Positions 38,882 to 48,272 are shown, counted from the first letter of the stretch. The stretch is DNA of 64,000 nucleotides from Rhizobium sp. G21 (GCF_014158035.1 NZ_JACFXW010000001.1:1426001-1490000), one strand, 5' to 3'. Translations and numbers: made by a program. Notes: generated by a model from the letters alone, not told the origin.

Positions 38882-39442
38882 ATGGATTTCCGCGTTATTT
38901 CGCGTCTTGCCGCCGCGACGGTTTTTGTTTCCGGCCTTGCCGCCGGATCGGCGGCGTTCGCCCAGACCGCCACCCCGCCGAGTGCGGCCCAGCCGCAGCA
39001 GAGCGGCCAGCAGCCCGGCGTGGTCAAGGCCAATCACGGCGCCTGGTCGACCGTGTGCGACAAGCCGGCCGGCGCCAATGAAGAACAATGCGCGCTGATG
39101 CAGAACGTCATCGCCGACGACCGGCCGGAAGTCGGCCTGTCGGTGGTGATCCTGAAGACCGCCGACCGCAAGGCGAAGATTCTGCGCGTGCTCGCGCCGC
39201 TCGGCGTGCTGCTCCCCAACGGCCTCGGCCTCAATATCGACGGCAAGGATATCGGCCGCGCCTATTTCGTCCGCTGCTTCACCGACGGCTGTTATGCCGA
39301 AGTGGTGCTGGAGGATAATCTCCTGAAGGCCTTCCGCGCCGGCAAGACCGCCACATTCATCGTCTTCCAGTCTCCCGAAGAAGGCATCGGCATCCCGGTC
39401 GACCTCGCCGGCTTCGGCGAAGGGTATGACGCGCTGCCGTGA
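38882..39442 (+). CDS. invasion-associated locus B (IalB) family periplasmic protein
   Basis: 186 residues with a signal peptide ending near AFA-QTA (about residue 27), then a Gln/Pro-rich linker and the IalB domain. Conserved features are WSTVCDKP, EEQCALMQNV and the later cysteine pair in VRCFTDGCYAEVV, suggesting two disulfides. The family was named for Bartonella invasion but occurs widely in non-pathogenic rhizobia; its molecular role is unclear. It is divergent from the oxidase genes, as is common in this order. Confidence 0.88.
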   Translation: MDFRVISRLAAATVFVSGLAAGSAAFAQTATPPSAAQPQQSGQQPGVVKANHGAWSTVCDKPAGANEEQCALMQNVIADDRPEVGLSVVILKTADRKAKILRVLAPLGVLLPNGLGLNIDGKDIGRAYFVRCFTDGCYAEVVLEDNLLKAFRAGKTATFIVFQSPEEGIGIPVDLAGFGEGYDALP

Positions 39443-39503
39443 GGCCTTGACGCGATATAGCCGACGCCTCCCTTCAATGGCATAATCCCTGCTGGAGGCT
39501 TTG

Positions 39504-39782
39504 ATGAACGACATGACCGTGACATCGCCTGGAGACCTCAAGGAGCGGCTGAAGCTGCGGGCGGACGCCCATGGTTTTTCGAGGCCAGAGAATTATGTCG
39601 TCGATCTTCTCGCGCGCGATCTCAAGTTCACCGATGCCGAGAGCCGATTGCGCGCACTGGACGCCGCCATCGCAGAAGGGCGCGCCGATGTGGCCGCCGG
39701 TCGGACCATGGACATGGACGACGTGTTTGACGCTCTAGAAGCAAAGCTTGCCGGCATGGGCGCACGGCGAAGGTTGTGCTGA
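39504..39782 (+). CDS. ParD-like antitoxin
   Basis: 92 residues from ATG 39504, with GGAGG about nine bases upstream. The N-terminus (VTSPGDLKERLKLRADAHGF) looks like a ribbon-helix-helix domain. The C-terminus (ALDAAIAEGRADVAAGRTMD, then DDVFDALEAKL) is the typical ParD toxin-binding segment. Its stop overlaps the toxin start, the usual sign of a type II pair. Confidence 0.82.
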   Translation: MNDMTVTSPGDLKERLKLRADAHGFSRPENYVVDLLARDLKFTDAESRLRALDAAIAEGRADVAAGRTMDMDDVFDALEAKLAGMGARRRLC

Positions 39783-40085
39783 CGCTCAAAGCTGCGTCCG
39801 ACCTTCGAGCGATCAACGACTATATTTCCCTGACGGATCCAAACGCCGCGCTTTCCGTCATTCGCCGCCTCAGAGCGTCGATGCGCTCGCTGGGCGATGC
39901 CCGAGAGGTTTTCAGTCCTTCCTGTCTATGAGGAGACTGGCCTGCTCAGGCGCGTCGAAGGCAACGACCTCATCGTCTATGAGATCTTCCTGGGCCGCGT
40001 ATACATCGTTCACGTCGTCCATGGCGCAAGCGATCTCGAGACATTGCTGCGTGTAAAGGGCCCTGAGCGGCCCAGTGGCGCATGA
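39776..40085 (+). CDS. ParE/RelE-like toxin (frameshifted as sequenced)
   Basis: About 103 residues. GTG 39776 overlaps the antitoxin end and gives LKAASDLRAINDYISLTDP, the usual ParE first helix. The frame is lost at the GGG run 39892-39894. With one more base the C-terminal half follows: MPERFSVLPVYEETGLLRRV, then NDLIVYEIFLGRVYIVHVVHG with the family's YEI and VVHG strands (20-residue limit observed by splitting). ParE toxins poison gyrase. Whether it is intact depends on whether the shift is real. Confidence 0.8.
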
Positions 40086-40172
40086 ACAGGCGTTGAAACC
40101 GCCCCTGCCCTTGCCCCGGACCCCGCGCATGCCTAGTTTACACTCCTGATTCAAATCGTAGAAAAGCTCCCT

Positions 40173-41588
40173 ATGACCCACAGCCTCCTTTCCAAGTTCG
40201 ATCTGTCCGAAGCCGGCGCGCAGGCGCTCGTGTCCGAGACGCTGGCCCAAGCCGACGATGGCGAACTCTTTCTCGAATATGGCGAGGCCGAGAGCCTGAG
40301 TTTCGACAATGGCCGGCTCAAGGGCGGAAGCTTCAACACCGACCAGGGGTTTGGCCTGCGCGCGGTGGCGGGCGAAGCTGTCGGCTATGCGCATTCCGGC
40401 GAGATGACCGAAAGCGCGTTGAAGCGGGCGGCCGACGCCGTCTCAGCCGTCACCCGCGGCTATTCCGGAACGATGGCGGCGGCGCCTATGCGCTCCAATT
40501 CCCGTCGTTACGGCGAGGAAAACCCGATCGGCGCGCCGTCCTTCGAGGAGAAAGTCGCGCTGCTCGGCGAGATCGACGCCTATCTGCGCGCCAAGGATCC
40601 CAAAGTGCGCCAGGTGACGGCCTCGGTGTCCGCCGGCTGGAAGATCGTCGAGATCCTGCGCGGCGACGGCGAGAGTTTCCGCGATGTCAGGCCGATGACG
40701 CGGCTCAATATCTCCGTCGTCACCGGCGACGGCGACCGGCAGGAAACAGGCTCCTATGGCATTGGCGGCCGGCGCGGCTTCGGCGATTTCGTCTCGACCG
40801 AAAACTGGCGCTTCGGCGCCGATGAGGCGCTGCGGCAGGCGCTGGTCAATCTGGAGGCGCGCGATGCGCCGGCGGGATCGATGGACGTCGTGCTCGGAAA
40901 CGGCTGGCCGGGCGTGATGCTGCATGAGGCCGTGGGCCATGGCCTCGAAGGCGACTTCAACCGCAAGAAGACGTCCGCCTTCGCCGGCCTGATGGGCGAA
41001 ATGGTCGCCGCTCCCGGCGTCACCGTCGTCGATGACGGTACGATCGATCAGGCGCGCGGCTCGATCAACATCGATGACGAAGGCACGCCCGCCGCCTATA
41101 ACGTGCTCATCGACAACGGAAAACTGGTCGGCTACATGCAGGACCGCCAGAACGCCCGGCTGATGGGCATGAAGGCGACGGGTAACGGACGCCGCGAATC
41201 CTATGCGCATACGCCGATGCCGCGCATGACCAACACCTATATGCTCTCGGGCGACAAGACCAAGGACGAGATCATCGCCTCGGTGAAGCGCGGCCTCTAC
41301 GCCGTCTCCTTCGGCGGCGGCCAGGTGGACATCACCTCCGGCAAATTCGTGTTCGGCTGCACCGAAGCCTATATGATCGAGGACGGCAAGATCGCCTATC
41401 CGGTCAAGGGCGCGATGCTGATCGGCAACGGCCCCGAGGCGATGAAGCGCATCACCATGATCGGCAATGATTCCAGCCTCGACACCGGCATCGGCAATTG
41501 CGGCAAGGGCGGCCAGTGGGTCCCCGTCGGCGTCGGCCAGCCGCATCTTAGGATGAACGACGTGACGGTGGGCGGGACCAAGGCGTGA
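40173..41588 (+). CDS. tldD: TldD family metalloprotease
   Basis: 471 residues. The zinc motif HEAVGH is at about 251-256, and the distal Cys-containing region FVFGCTEAYMIEDG and late motif NCGKGGQWVPVGVGQP match TldD rather than its partner TldE/PmbA. TldD/E degrades unfolded peptides and processes modified peptides such as microcins. tldE is not in this window. Position next to ialB and the oxidase genes follows rhizobial gene order, with the parDE pair between. Confidence 0.96.
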   Translation: MTHSLLSKFDLSEAGAQALVSETLAQADDGELFLEYGEAESLSFDNGRLKGGSFNTDQGFGLRAVAGEAVGYAHSGEMTESALKRAADAVSAVTRGYSGTMAAAPMRSNSRRYGEENPIGAPSFEEKVALLGEIDAYLRAKDPKVRQVTASVSAGWKIVEILRGDGESFRDVRPMTRLNISVVTGDGDRQETGSYGIGGRRGFGDFVSTENWRFGADEALRQALVNLEARDAPAGSMDVVLGNGWPGVMLHEAVGHGLEGDFNRKKTSAFAGLMGEMVAAPGVTVVDDGTIDQARGSINIDDEGTPAAYNVLIDNGKLVGYMQDRQNARLMGMKATGNGRRESYAHTPMPRMTNTYMLSGDKTKDEIIASVKRGLYAVSFGGGQVDITSGKFVFGCTEAYMIEDGKIAYPVKGAMLIGNGPEAMKRITMIGNDSSLDTGIGNCGKGGQWVPVGVGQPHLRMNDVTVGGTKA

Positions 41589-41654
41589 TTGCGGAGTGAG
41601 GTAGTGCTGACTGAGTTAGCGGCAGCAAAGCAAGGATCAGCCGAGTGTGTGGCT

Positions 41655-41827
41655 ACCCCCTCTGTCCTGCCGGACATCTCCCCTCAAGGGGGAGATTGGC
41701 TGGGCTGACGCGCCGACTGCCCTCTCACCCTTAAGCATGCCGCAGATTCCCCGGTGCTTGGGACTGGACTGTCGCCGCGATTCGATCTCCCCCCTTGAGG
41801 GGAGATGTCCGGCAGGACAGAGGGGGT
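41655..41827. repeat. long palindromic intergenic repeat
   Basis: Left arm 41655-41696 and right arm 41785-41827 are near-perfect inverted copies of about 42 bases, with one length difference in a C/G run. The arms contain CTGTCCTGCCGGACATCTCC and its complement, a core that recurs in rhizobial intergenic elements. The 88-base centre has no ORF. No transposase is linked to it. Confidence 0.85.
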
Positions 41828-41843
41828 GCAACGGACTCTGCGC

Positions 41844-42724
41844 CTACCCCGCCAACAGCCACCGCGCCAGAAGCTGGGCGGCGTCGCGCGCGGCGATGCG
41901 GGGCGACGAGACGAGGTAGAACGCATCGCGCGGAATGAGCGCGTGAGGGGCGGCCTCGATCAGGCGGCCGTCGCGGACCAATTGGCCGGTGATGGATTCC
42001 CAGCCGAGCATGACCCCTGCCCGTCCAACGCCGCTTGCGTCGCCTGAACGTAATTGGTGAACTGGCGGCGGCCGATGGCGGCGTTTTCGGGCAGACCCGC
42101 GCGCTTCAAGAAGGTCGACCAGCCGATCCAGCTCGTATCCTCGACATTGACATGGATGAGGGGCGCCCGCTCCAACTGCAGAGGCTCTGAGCGGCGGGCG
42201 AGAAAATCGGGGCTGCAGACCGGCACGACCCGTTCGTCGAACAGTTTCGCCACCTCGCCATCGGTCCAGAGACCCGCGCCGTAGCGGATGGCGAGGTCGA
42301 GCGTCGGCGTCAGACGCGGCGCGCCCTGAGCCGTGGTCATGACATTGACGGTGACATGCGGATGATCGGCTGAAAAACGCGCGAGCCGCGGCATCAGCCA
42401 ATAGGTGGCCACCCCGACCGAGCAGGCGATGGTAACCGAATCGGCGGCGGCCTGCAGGCCGCGAATTTGCTCGACGGCGTCGGTGATGCGGCCGAGGCCG
42501 TCGACGACGGCGGCCTCCAGAATTTCGCCGGCGGCGGTGCGGGCGGCCGGCCGCGTGCGGCGGTCGAGAAGTCGGGCGCCGACATGCTCCTCCAATTGCC
42601 GCAGCGCTTGGCTGATCGCCGGCTGGGTGACGTTGAGTTCCTGGGCGGCGGCCCGCACGCCGCCGGTGCGCAGCACCGCCTCGAACACGCTGAGAAGACG
42701 CAAAGGGGGAAGATATTTCGCCAA
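41844..42724 (-). CDS. LysR-family regulator, GcvA-like (frameshifted as sequenced)
   Basis: About 293 residues. N-terminal helix-turn-helix region: LRTGGVRAAAQELNVTQPAI then SQALRQLEEHVGARLLDR. The substrate-binding domain continues to FTNYVQATQAALDGQG. There, one C is missing from CCCC 42014-42017. With it, VMLGWESITGQLVRDGRLIE follows and the protein ends ARWLLAG at 41844. The only usable start in frame is TTG 42724, because a stop lies four codons upstream. It is divergent from a TauD/GBBH-like dioxygenase gene, the probable target. Confidence 0.86.
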
Positions 42725-42870
42725 GATTATAACCTAAAGCTTATCTTATGATTAGAGCTTCCACGCTTCCAGAAAACGCGCTTGCTTGCTAAAAATCAAG
42801 CCGTAAGCCGCTCCCAAGGCTTTAAAAAACACCCTACGCAAGTTAATTCCAGAGGATAGGATAATACCAG
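42725..42870. promoter_or_regulatory. divergent LysR/dioxygenase control region
   Basis: 146 AT-rich bases. ATAA-N8-TTAT at 42729-42744 and neighbouring AAGCTTATCTTAT form a small dyad next to the LysR start, a plausible regulator site. CAGAGGATAGG serves as ribosome binding region for the dioxygenase gene. No exact T-N11-A box stands out. Confidence 0.35.
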
Positions 42871-44004
42871 ATGGACGCTCATCTCAGCCATAGCGTGAGC
42901 CTGACCGCGACCGGCGTCAACGTGCCGATGCTCGACGGCACGGTGGCTTACTTCAACAATTACTGGCTGCGCGACAACTGCCCGACCTCCTTCGACAGCC
43001 AGACTCGCGAACGCACCTTCGACATTTTCCACGAAGCCGACGCGCCGAAGCCCGCCAAGGCGACGATCCAGGACGAAGCGTTGGTGATCGAATGGGCCGG
43101 CTCCGGCCATGTGACGCGGCATGCGCTTTCTTTCCTGGCGCTCTACGCCAAGGGCGAGAAGCGCCGCGACCCGGCCGACCTGCCGCGCCGCGCCTGGTAT
43201 TCCGACCATTACCCGACCATCGCCCGCTTCTCGCAGCCGGCCTTGAAGGCCGACAAAGGCCTCGTCGCCCAATGGATCGAGGCGATGCTGGTGGAAGGCG
43301 TCGCGATCGTCACCGACATGCCCGACAGCAATGAAGGCCTCGACGATCTCGTCAAGCTGATGGGTCATGTGCGGCCGACCTTCTTCGGCGAATATTTCGA
43401 CGTGCGCACCCATATCAAGCCGACCAACCTCGCCTATACCGCCAAGGCGCTGGAAATGCATACCGATACGCCGGCCGAAGACGAGGCGCCGGGCGTGCAG
43501 TTCCTGCATTGCCGCGCCAATTCCGTCTCGGGCGGCCAGAACCTGTTTCTCGACGGCGTGGCTGTGGCCAACGACCTGAAGAAGGAGTTCCCCGAGGACT
43601 TCGCGTTGCTCGCGGGCACCGACATTCCCTATTATTGCGAGCACGACCACTACGACATGCGCTCGCGCCAGCGGGTGATCGAACTCGACCAGCACGGCGA
43701 AGTCTCGGGCGTCACCATCAGCCAGCATATGGCCGACATCTTCGACCTGCCGCAGGAGTTCCTGGACACCTATTACCCGGCCTTCTGCCGCTTCGGCCGC
43801 ATGCTGCAGTCGGACAAATATCTGATGCGCTTCCGGCTGGAAGCCACCGAATGCATCGTGTTCGACAATCACCGCATCGTGCATGGCCGCTCGGCCTATT
43901 CGGCCACCGAAGGCGACCGTTATCTGCGCGGCTGCTACGCCGATCGAGGCGAAATGCGCTCGACCTATCGCGCGCTGGTGTCGGAAGGCCGCTTCAAGGC
44001 CTGA
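42871..44004 (+). CDS. gamma-butyrobetaine hydroxylase-like Fe(II)/2-oxoglutarate dioxygenase
   Basis: 377 residues. An N-terminal GBBH-like domain (VAYFNNYWLRDNCPTSFDSQ) is followed by a TauD/TfdA catalytic domain. Iron ligands are the His and Asp in MHTDTP and the distal His in NHRIVHGRSAY; the 2-oxoglutarate Arg is in the following GDRYLRGCY. Candidate reactions are hydroxylation of gamma-butyrobetaine or trimethyllysine-type substrates. Carnitine metabolism genes are not adjacent, so the substrate is unproven. It is divergently transcribed from a LysR gene. Confidence 0.88.
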   Translation: MDAHLSHSVSLTATGVNVPMLDGTVAYFNNYWLRDNCPTSFDSQTRERTFDIFHEADAPKPAKATIQDEALVIEWAGSGHVTRHALSFLALYAKGEKRRDPADLPRRAWYSDHYPTIARFSQPALKADKGLVAQWIEAMLVEGVAIVTDMPDSNEGLDDLVKLMGHVRPTFFGEYFDVRTHIKPTNLAYTAKALEMHTDTPAEDEAPGVQFLHCRANSVSGGQNLFLDGVAVANDLKKEFPEDFALLAGTDIPYYCEHDHYDMRSRQRVIELDQHGEVSGVTISQHMADIFDLPQEFLDTYYPAFCRFGRMLQSDKYLMRFRLEATECIVFDNHRIVHGRSAYSATEGDRYLRGCYADRGEMRSTYRALVSEGRFKA

Positions 44005-44966
44005 TCATCCCCTCGTTTCGCCGAAGGCCGCCGCCTCGAAATTCCAGGCGGCGGCGCGGTTGCGAATGCGCCGGAACGCCGGCGACAGATCCGCGAACGC
44101 CCGGTCCCATTCGGGATCGGGCGTTTGACTGTCCGCCAGCCGGAAGAAGATCGGCGTCAGCGCGGCGAGCGCGAAGGGATCGAAAAAGGCGCTCTTGATC
44201 GCCCAGGCAAACAGGGCGGCGCCGAGCAGCGACCAGGCCGACACGCTGTCGGGAAAGGACGAAAACAGTCCGCCCATCGGCGGCGTCAGGATCAGGAGCA
44301 CGAGCAGCGAGGCTGCCCAGACCACCGCGCTCGCCGCCAGCCCATTGACGATGAGGCGTCGAGAATTCTGACCGTAGAGAACCAGCCCCTGTCGCGCCGC
44401 CTGCCAGGGGTTGGCGGCGCGCAGATGAATGATATAGGCATGGACAAGATCGACCATCGGGGCCATGGCGAGCGCCATCAGCCAGGTCAGCATGGCGGCG
44501 AGCCCATCCATGCCCCGCATGGTGACGAACAGCCGCGCGCCGCCGATCAGGCCGGGAATGGCGCCGGCGGCCTCGCGGATCTGCGGATCCAATTCCGACA
44601 ACAGCACGGGGCCGGTAAAACGGTCCGAGACGAGCGCCTGCGCCTCGGCGACCTGCTCCTCGCCTTCCGACAGCGGGGGATCGCGCAGGCTCTCGCCGAA
44701 AGCGGCGACATGCGGAATCCCGACGGCGAGCCGCACGCGCCAACGAATGCGGCTGAGACCGAAAGCTGCCCCCACAGCCCCATCAAGCCGCCCCAAGCGC
44801 CCAATAAGCCGCTCTGCCCCGCCACGGCTTCCAGCAGCCATGCGCCTACGACCAGGCCGAACAGACTGGCGACGGACACGGCCAGACCAGCGGCCAGGCG
44901 CAACAGGAGAAAGGGCCAGGCGCGCTTGTAGATCAGCCAGGCGCGCTCGATGGAAAGTTCCAGCAT
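44005..44966 (-). CDS. multi-pass membrane protein, unknown function (frameshifted as sequenced)
   Basis: About 320 residues with several hydrophobic segments: LLLRLAAGLAVSVASLFGLV near the start, GLAAMLTWLMALAMAPMVDL in the middle, and two more near LAASAVVWAASLLVLLILTP. The N-terminal half starts at ATG 44966 (MLELSIERAWLIYKRAWPFL). The reading frame changes near 44738-44741, where one missing base (probably C on the coding strand) separates SAAFVG from VRLAVGIPHVAAFGESLRDP. No catalytic motif is recognised. Its stop abuts the convergent dioxygenase gene. Confidence 0.75.
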
Positions 44967-44989
44967 CGGCGCCCCTCCCCCGATCCCGC

Positions 44990-46069
44990 TTATAGACCGA
45001 TACGTCGCATGATTGCGCGCAGTCGCGCCGCGAGGCCGGTTCTTCCCCAGCGAAAAGGCTGGCGCCCGAGCTTTCGTTTCGACATGTCGACCAGAGCGAC
45101 GATCTCCGGATGATTTTCGAACCGGGCGATGTCGTAACTCACCGCCTCGACATGCTCGCCGGCGAAGAGCGGACGTCGCGATGTCGGCGGCGCGATCCGA
45201 CCGTCGAGCGCCGTCCGCGCCCGTTCATCCAAAGCCGAGAACCACGGCGCGGACCGCTCGAAGCGCAAGAAGCTGCGACTGTCGGCGCCGAGGCGCGCCA
45301 CCGTTTCAGCGATCTTCGCCATATCCGTCGCATCATGCGAGCGCAGGAATCGTCGCCAATAGAGGATGTCGCGGGGTCCTGAATCGGCTCCGCCCGCCTT
45401 GGAGAGGATGCGCAGATAGTCATAGATCTCCGGGGCAAGCCGTTCGTTGCGCGTCGCCGGCGCCGCCGGTCGGAGACCCTCGATATCGAGAATTTCGGCG
45501 CAGAACGCCGTGAAGATGTCGATCTTTTCTTTCCGGATTTGCTCGAAATCGAGCACGGTCAGCTTAAGGCGCGGCTCGGCCAGGAGGGGACCGAGCTCCA
45601 CCAGGCAGTTGAGCGCCATGGACGTTTCGGGAGACGCGACTTGCCGCTCGGCATAGGCCGACAACGACCGCGTGGCGCCGCCCTTGACCGCTTCCGCCCA
45701 GAGGGACGGCATCAACGACAACGGGTCGCGCAAAACATAGGCGATGCGGACATCGTCCTGTCCGAACAGCGCCCCGAGCGCCAGAAAATCCGCCGGGCTC
45801 CAGCGAAAGAAACTTTCGGTCGAGACGAGAATATTCGCGTCGTGCGCGGCGGCGCGGCGGCCCGCCTTGCGGATCGCCTCCACCATCGGTCCTCGGCCGG
45901 AGCGGATATCCTCGACGCTGGAGCCGATTTCGTGATGGGCGTTGCGAACCTTCAGCGACAGGACGGGATAGAGCCAACCCTTCCGCCAGAGCAGCTTGCG
46001 GCTGCGGTAGAAATTGGCCTGCAGATAGGTCGAAGCCGTCTTTCTCGGACCGACATGGATGACCAGCAT
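44990..46069 (-). CDS. sulfotransferase-like protein (P-loop PAPS-binding fold)
   Basis: 359 residues. The N-terminus MLVIHVGPRKTASTYLQANF carries the sulfotransferase 5'-phosphosulfate loop pattern (HVGxxKTAST). A downstream IAYVLRDPLSLMPSLW resembles the 3'-phosphate-binding region. No signal peptide or membrane helix. The donor is presumably PAPS; the acceptor (glycan, lipid or other) is unknown. It is nearly adjacent to a second, related gene upstream, and the pair looks like a duplication. Confidence 0.78.
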   Translation of the reverse strand: MLVIHVGPRKTASTYLQANFYRSRKLLWRKGWLYPVLSLKVRNAHHEIGSSVEDIRSGRGPMVEAIRKAGRRAAAHDANILVSTESFFRWSPADFLALGALFGQDDVRIAYVLRDPLSLMPSLWAEAVKGGATRSLSAYAERQVASPETSMALNCLVELGPLLAEPRLKLTVLDFEQIRKEKIDIFTAFCAEILDIEGLRPAAPATRNERLAPEIYDYLRILSKAGGADSGPRDILYWRRFLRSHDATDMAKIAETVARLGADSRSFLRFERSAPWFSALDERARTALDGRIAPPTSRRPLFAGEHVEAVSYDIARFENHPEIVALVDMSKRKLGRQPFRWGRTGLAARLRAIMRRIGL

Positions 46070-46072
46070 GGC

Positions 46073-47162
46073 TCAGCCTCGCAGGCGCTTGACGAGGCGG
46101 CGCCAGCCTATCAATCCGCCCCGGGCGGCGTTGGCGAGCACGACCCGCGGCCCTGACGGTCGAAACACATGGCTCATGCGATCCAGAAGCGCGGCGACGC
46201 CGGGATCGGCCAGCAATTTATCCTCCCGGTAGAAATCGCAGACCTGCACTCCGTCGAGAAACAACCGATCGCCGGCGGGCTGGGGGATCAGCCGGTGGCG
46301 ATGCTCGGCCAGCAATCGTTTTTCAACCCGCCTGAATACGAGATGCCGGCGCGGCACCTTGGTGCTCATACGCGCGTTGGGAACGGCGCTCACCGTGGCG
46401 ATGATGTCGCGCCGCACGTCTTCATTCAAGAAGTGCTGGAACATCCGGCCGATATTGACGCTGGAAAAAGGCCCGCCAGTCGCCGGCGCGGATCAGCATC
46501 AGCCGCATGAATTCGGCGAGTTCCAACGGCAGTCGATCATTGCTCGTCGCGCCCTCCTCGACATGCGGCAGGGCCGGAAGCCCGAGGATCTCCGTTACGA
46601 AGACATCGAAGATATCGAGGTCGCGGCGGCGGATTTCATCATAGGCGAGCAGGGTCAGACGGGAGTCCGGGATTTTGACGAGCCTCGCGACCTCGACCAA
46701 CGGATTGAGAAGACGCGATTTCATCGGCGCCTTGAAATGCTGCTTCCGAAAGGCGGGAAAGGACAGTTTCTGGCCTGTCTTGATCTGTTGCGCCCAGAAG
46801 GAATAGAGAAGCGACGCCGGATCGCGCAGGCAGTAGACGATCCGCATCTCCTGTCCCACGACGTCGCGAAGCCGGATGATCTGCTCCGGTTTCCAATTGC
46901 GAAATCCTTCCGACGACAGAAGCAGGTTCAAGCCCTGCGCTTTGGCCTTCTCGGCGATGCGGCGGATCTCCGCGACCTTGGCGGAGCCGTCGTCGAGGAT
47001 GTCGGCGGCGTTGTCGGAGAGGTCGTGATGGGCGACGCGAACGCGTTCGCCCGTCTGCGGATAGAGCCAGCCCGCGGCTTCGAGCGCGCGGGCGTTGGCG
47101 TGGAAATTGTGCTGCAGCCAGGTCGTCGCGGTCTTGTGCGGACCGACATGCAGCACGAACAT
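46073..47162 (-). CDS. sulfotransferase-like protein, paralogue of the preceding gene (frameshifted as sequenced)
   Basis: About 362 residues. MFVLHVGPHKTATTWLQHNF is the phosphosulfate loop and IVYCLRDPASLLYSFWAQQI the second cofactor region. The frame changes near 46463-46469. There the sequence carries one base too many (A run of five on the plus strand or the adjacent GG). Removing it makes WRAFF(S)SVNIGRMFQHFLNE continuous. ATG 47162 overlaps the RibBA stop by one base, so the gene is translationally coupled to riboflavin biosynthesis, an odd partnership. Function unknown. Confidence 0.77.
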
Positions 47163-48262
47163 CAGGTGAGCTCCGTGCGCGCGATCTTGATGCCGAAGCC
47201 TTCCAGGCCGACATAGTGACGCTCGCGCGAGGCCATCAACTGGATCGAACTGATGCCGAGATCCTTGAGGATCTGCGCGCCGAGGCCGATTTCCAGCCAT
47301 TCGCTGTCGCGCGCCTGGGCCTGTTCATGGCCTTCGCGGCCATGGCCCAGCTTGCGATTGTGCTCGGCGGCGCCGACGCCCACGGAACCTTCGCGCAGAT
47401 AGACGATCACGCCGCGGCGAGCGCTGGCGATCTTTTCCATGAACTTGCGCACGGGCCGGGCGGCGCTGAATACGTCGCCGGCGACATTTTCGGTGTGCAG
47501 GCGGACCAGCACGTCCTCGCCGTCGCGGATATCGCCGAAGACGACGGCGAGATGCTGCATCGGATCCCAGGGAAGCGTGAATGTATGCGCCTTGGCGGGA
47601 CCGAATTCGGTGTCGACGTCAAAGCTCGCGACGCGCTCGACCAATGTTTCCTTGCGCTGGCGATAGGCGATGAGATCGGCGACCGAGACCTGCTTGAGGC
47701 CGTGCTGCTCGGCGAAGGAGGCGACCTGCGGGCCGCGCATCACCGTGCCGTCGTCATTGACGAGTTCGCAGATCACGCCGATCGGCGGCAGGCTGGCGAG
47801 CTTGCAGAGGTCGACGGCCGCTTCCGTGTGGCCCGAGCGCATGAGAACGCCGCCCTCGCGCGCCACCAGCGGAAAGATGTGGCCCGGACGGACGAAATCG
47901 AAGGCCGAGGCGTTGGGATTGGCGAGATTGCGCACGGTCAGCGTACGGTCCTCGGCCGAGATGCCGGTGGTCGTGCCATGCTTGAAATCGACGGTCACGG
48001 TGAAAGCCGTCGTGTGGGCGCTGTCGTTCTCCGCCACCATCGCGTTGAGGTTCAGGCGCTTTGCTTCTTCGCGCGGCATCGGCGTGCAGACGATGCCCGA
48101 CGTATGACGCACGATGAAGGCCATCTTTTCCGGCGTGCAATGGACGGCGGCGACGATCAGGTCGCCTTCGTTCTCGCGATCGTCGTCATCGGTCACGACG
48201 ACGATCTCACCTTTTTCAAACGCCCGGATGGCGTCGACGACGCGCTTCTGGTCATAGGCCAT
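47162..48262 (-). CDS. ribB: RibBA-like: 3,4-dihydroxy-2-butanone-4-phosphate synthase with degenerate GTP cyclohydrolase II domain
   Basis: 366 residues. The first half is a complete DHBP synthase, converting ribulose 5-phosphate to the four-carbon riboflavin precursor: VVTDDDDRENEGDLIVAA, TSGIVCTPM, DRTLTVRNLA and RSGHTEAAVDLCKLA. The second half keeps the GTP cyclohydrolase II fold pattern (VRLHTENVAGDVFSAAR) but has lost the three zinc cysteines that the active enzyme carries in its CLTGDVFGSxRCDCG motif. Cyclohydrolase activity is therefore not expected, as reported for other rhizobial RibBA proteins. aroC lies upstream, 10 bases away. Confidence 0.93.
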   Translation of the reverse strand: MAYDQKRVVDAIRAFEKGEIVVVTDDDDRENEGDLIVAAVHCTPEKMAFIVRHTSGIVCTPMPREEAKRLNLNAMVAENDSAHTTAFTVTVDFKHGTTTGISAEDRTLTVRNLANPNASAFDFVRPGHIFPLVAREGGVLMRSGHTEAAVDLCKLASLPPIGVICELVNDDGTVMRGPQVASFAEQHGLKQVSVADLIAYRQRKETLVERVASFDVDTEFGPAKAHTFTLPWDPMQHLAVVFGDIRDGEDVLVRLHTENVAGDVFSAARPVRKFMEKIASARRGVIVYLREGSVGVGAAEHNRKLGHGREGHEQAQARDSEWLEIGLGAQILKDLGISSIQLMASRERHYVGLEGFGIKIARTELT

Positions 48263-48272
48263 TGGATACTCC

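Noticed and set aside
41655..41827. Insertion sequence ends
   Set aside because: No transposase ORF and no target duplication seen between or beside the arms; called a palindromic repeat instead.
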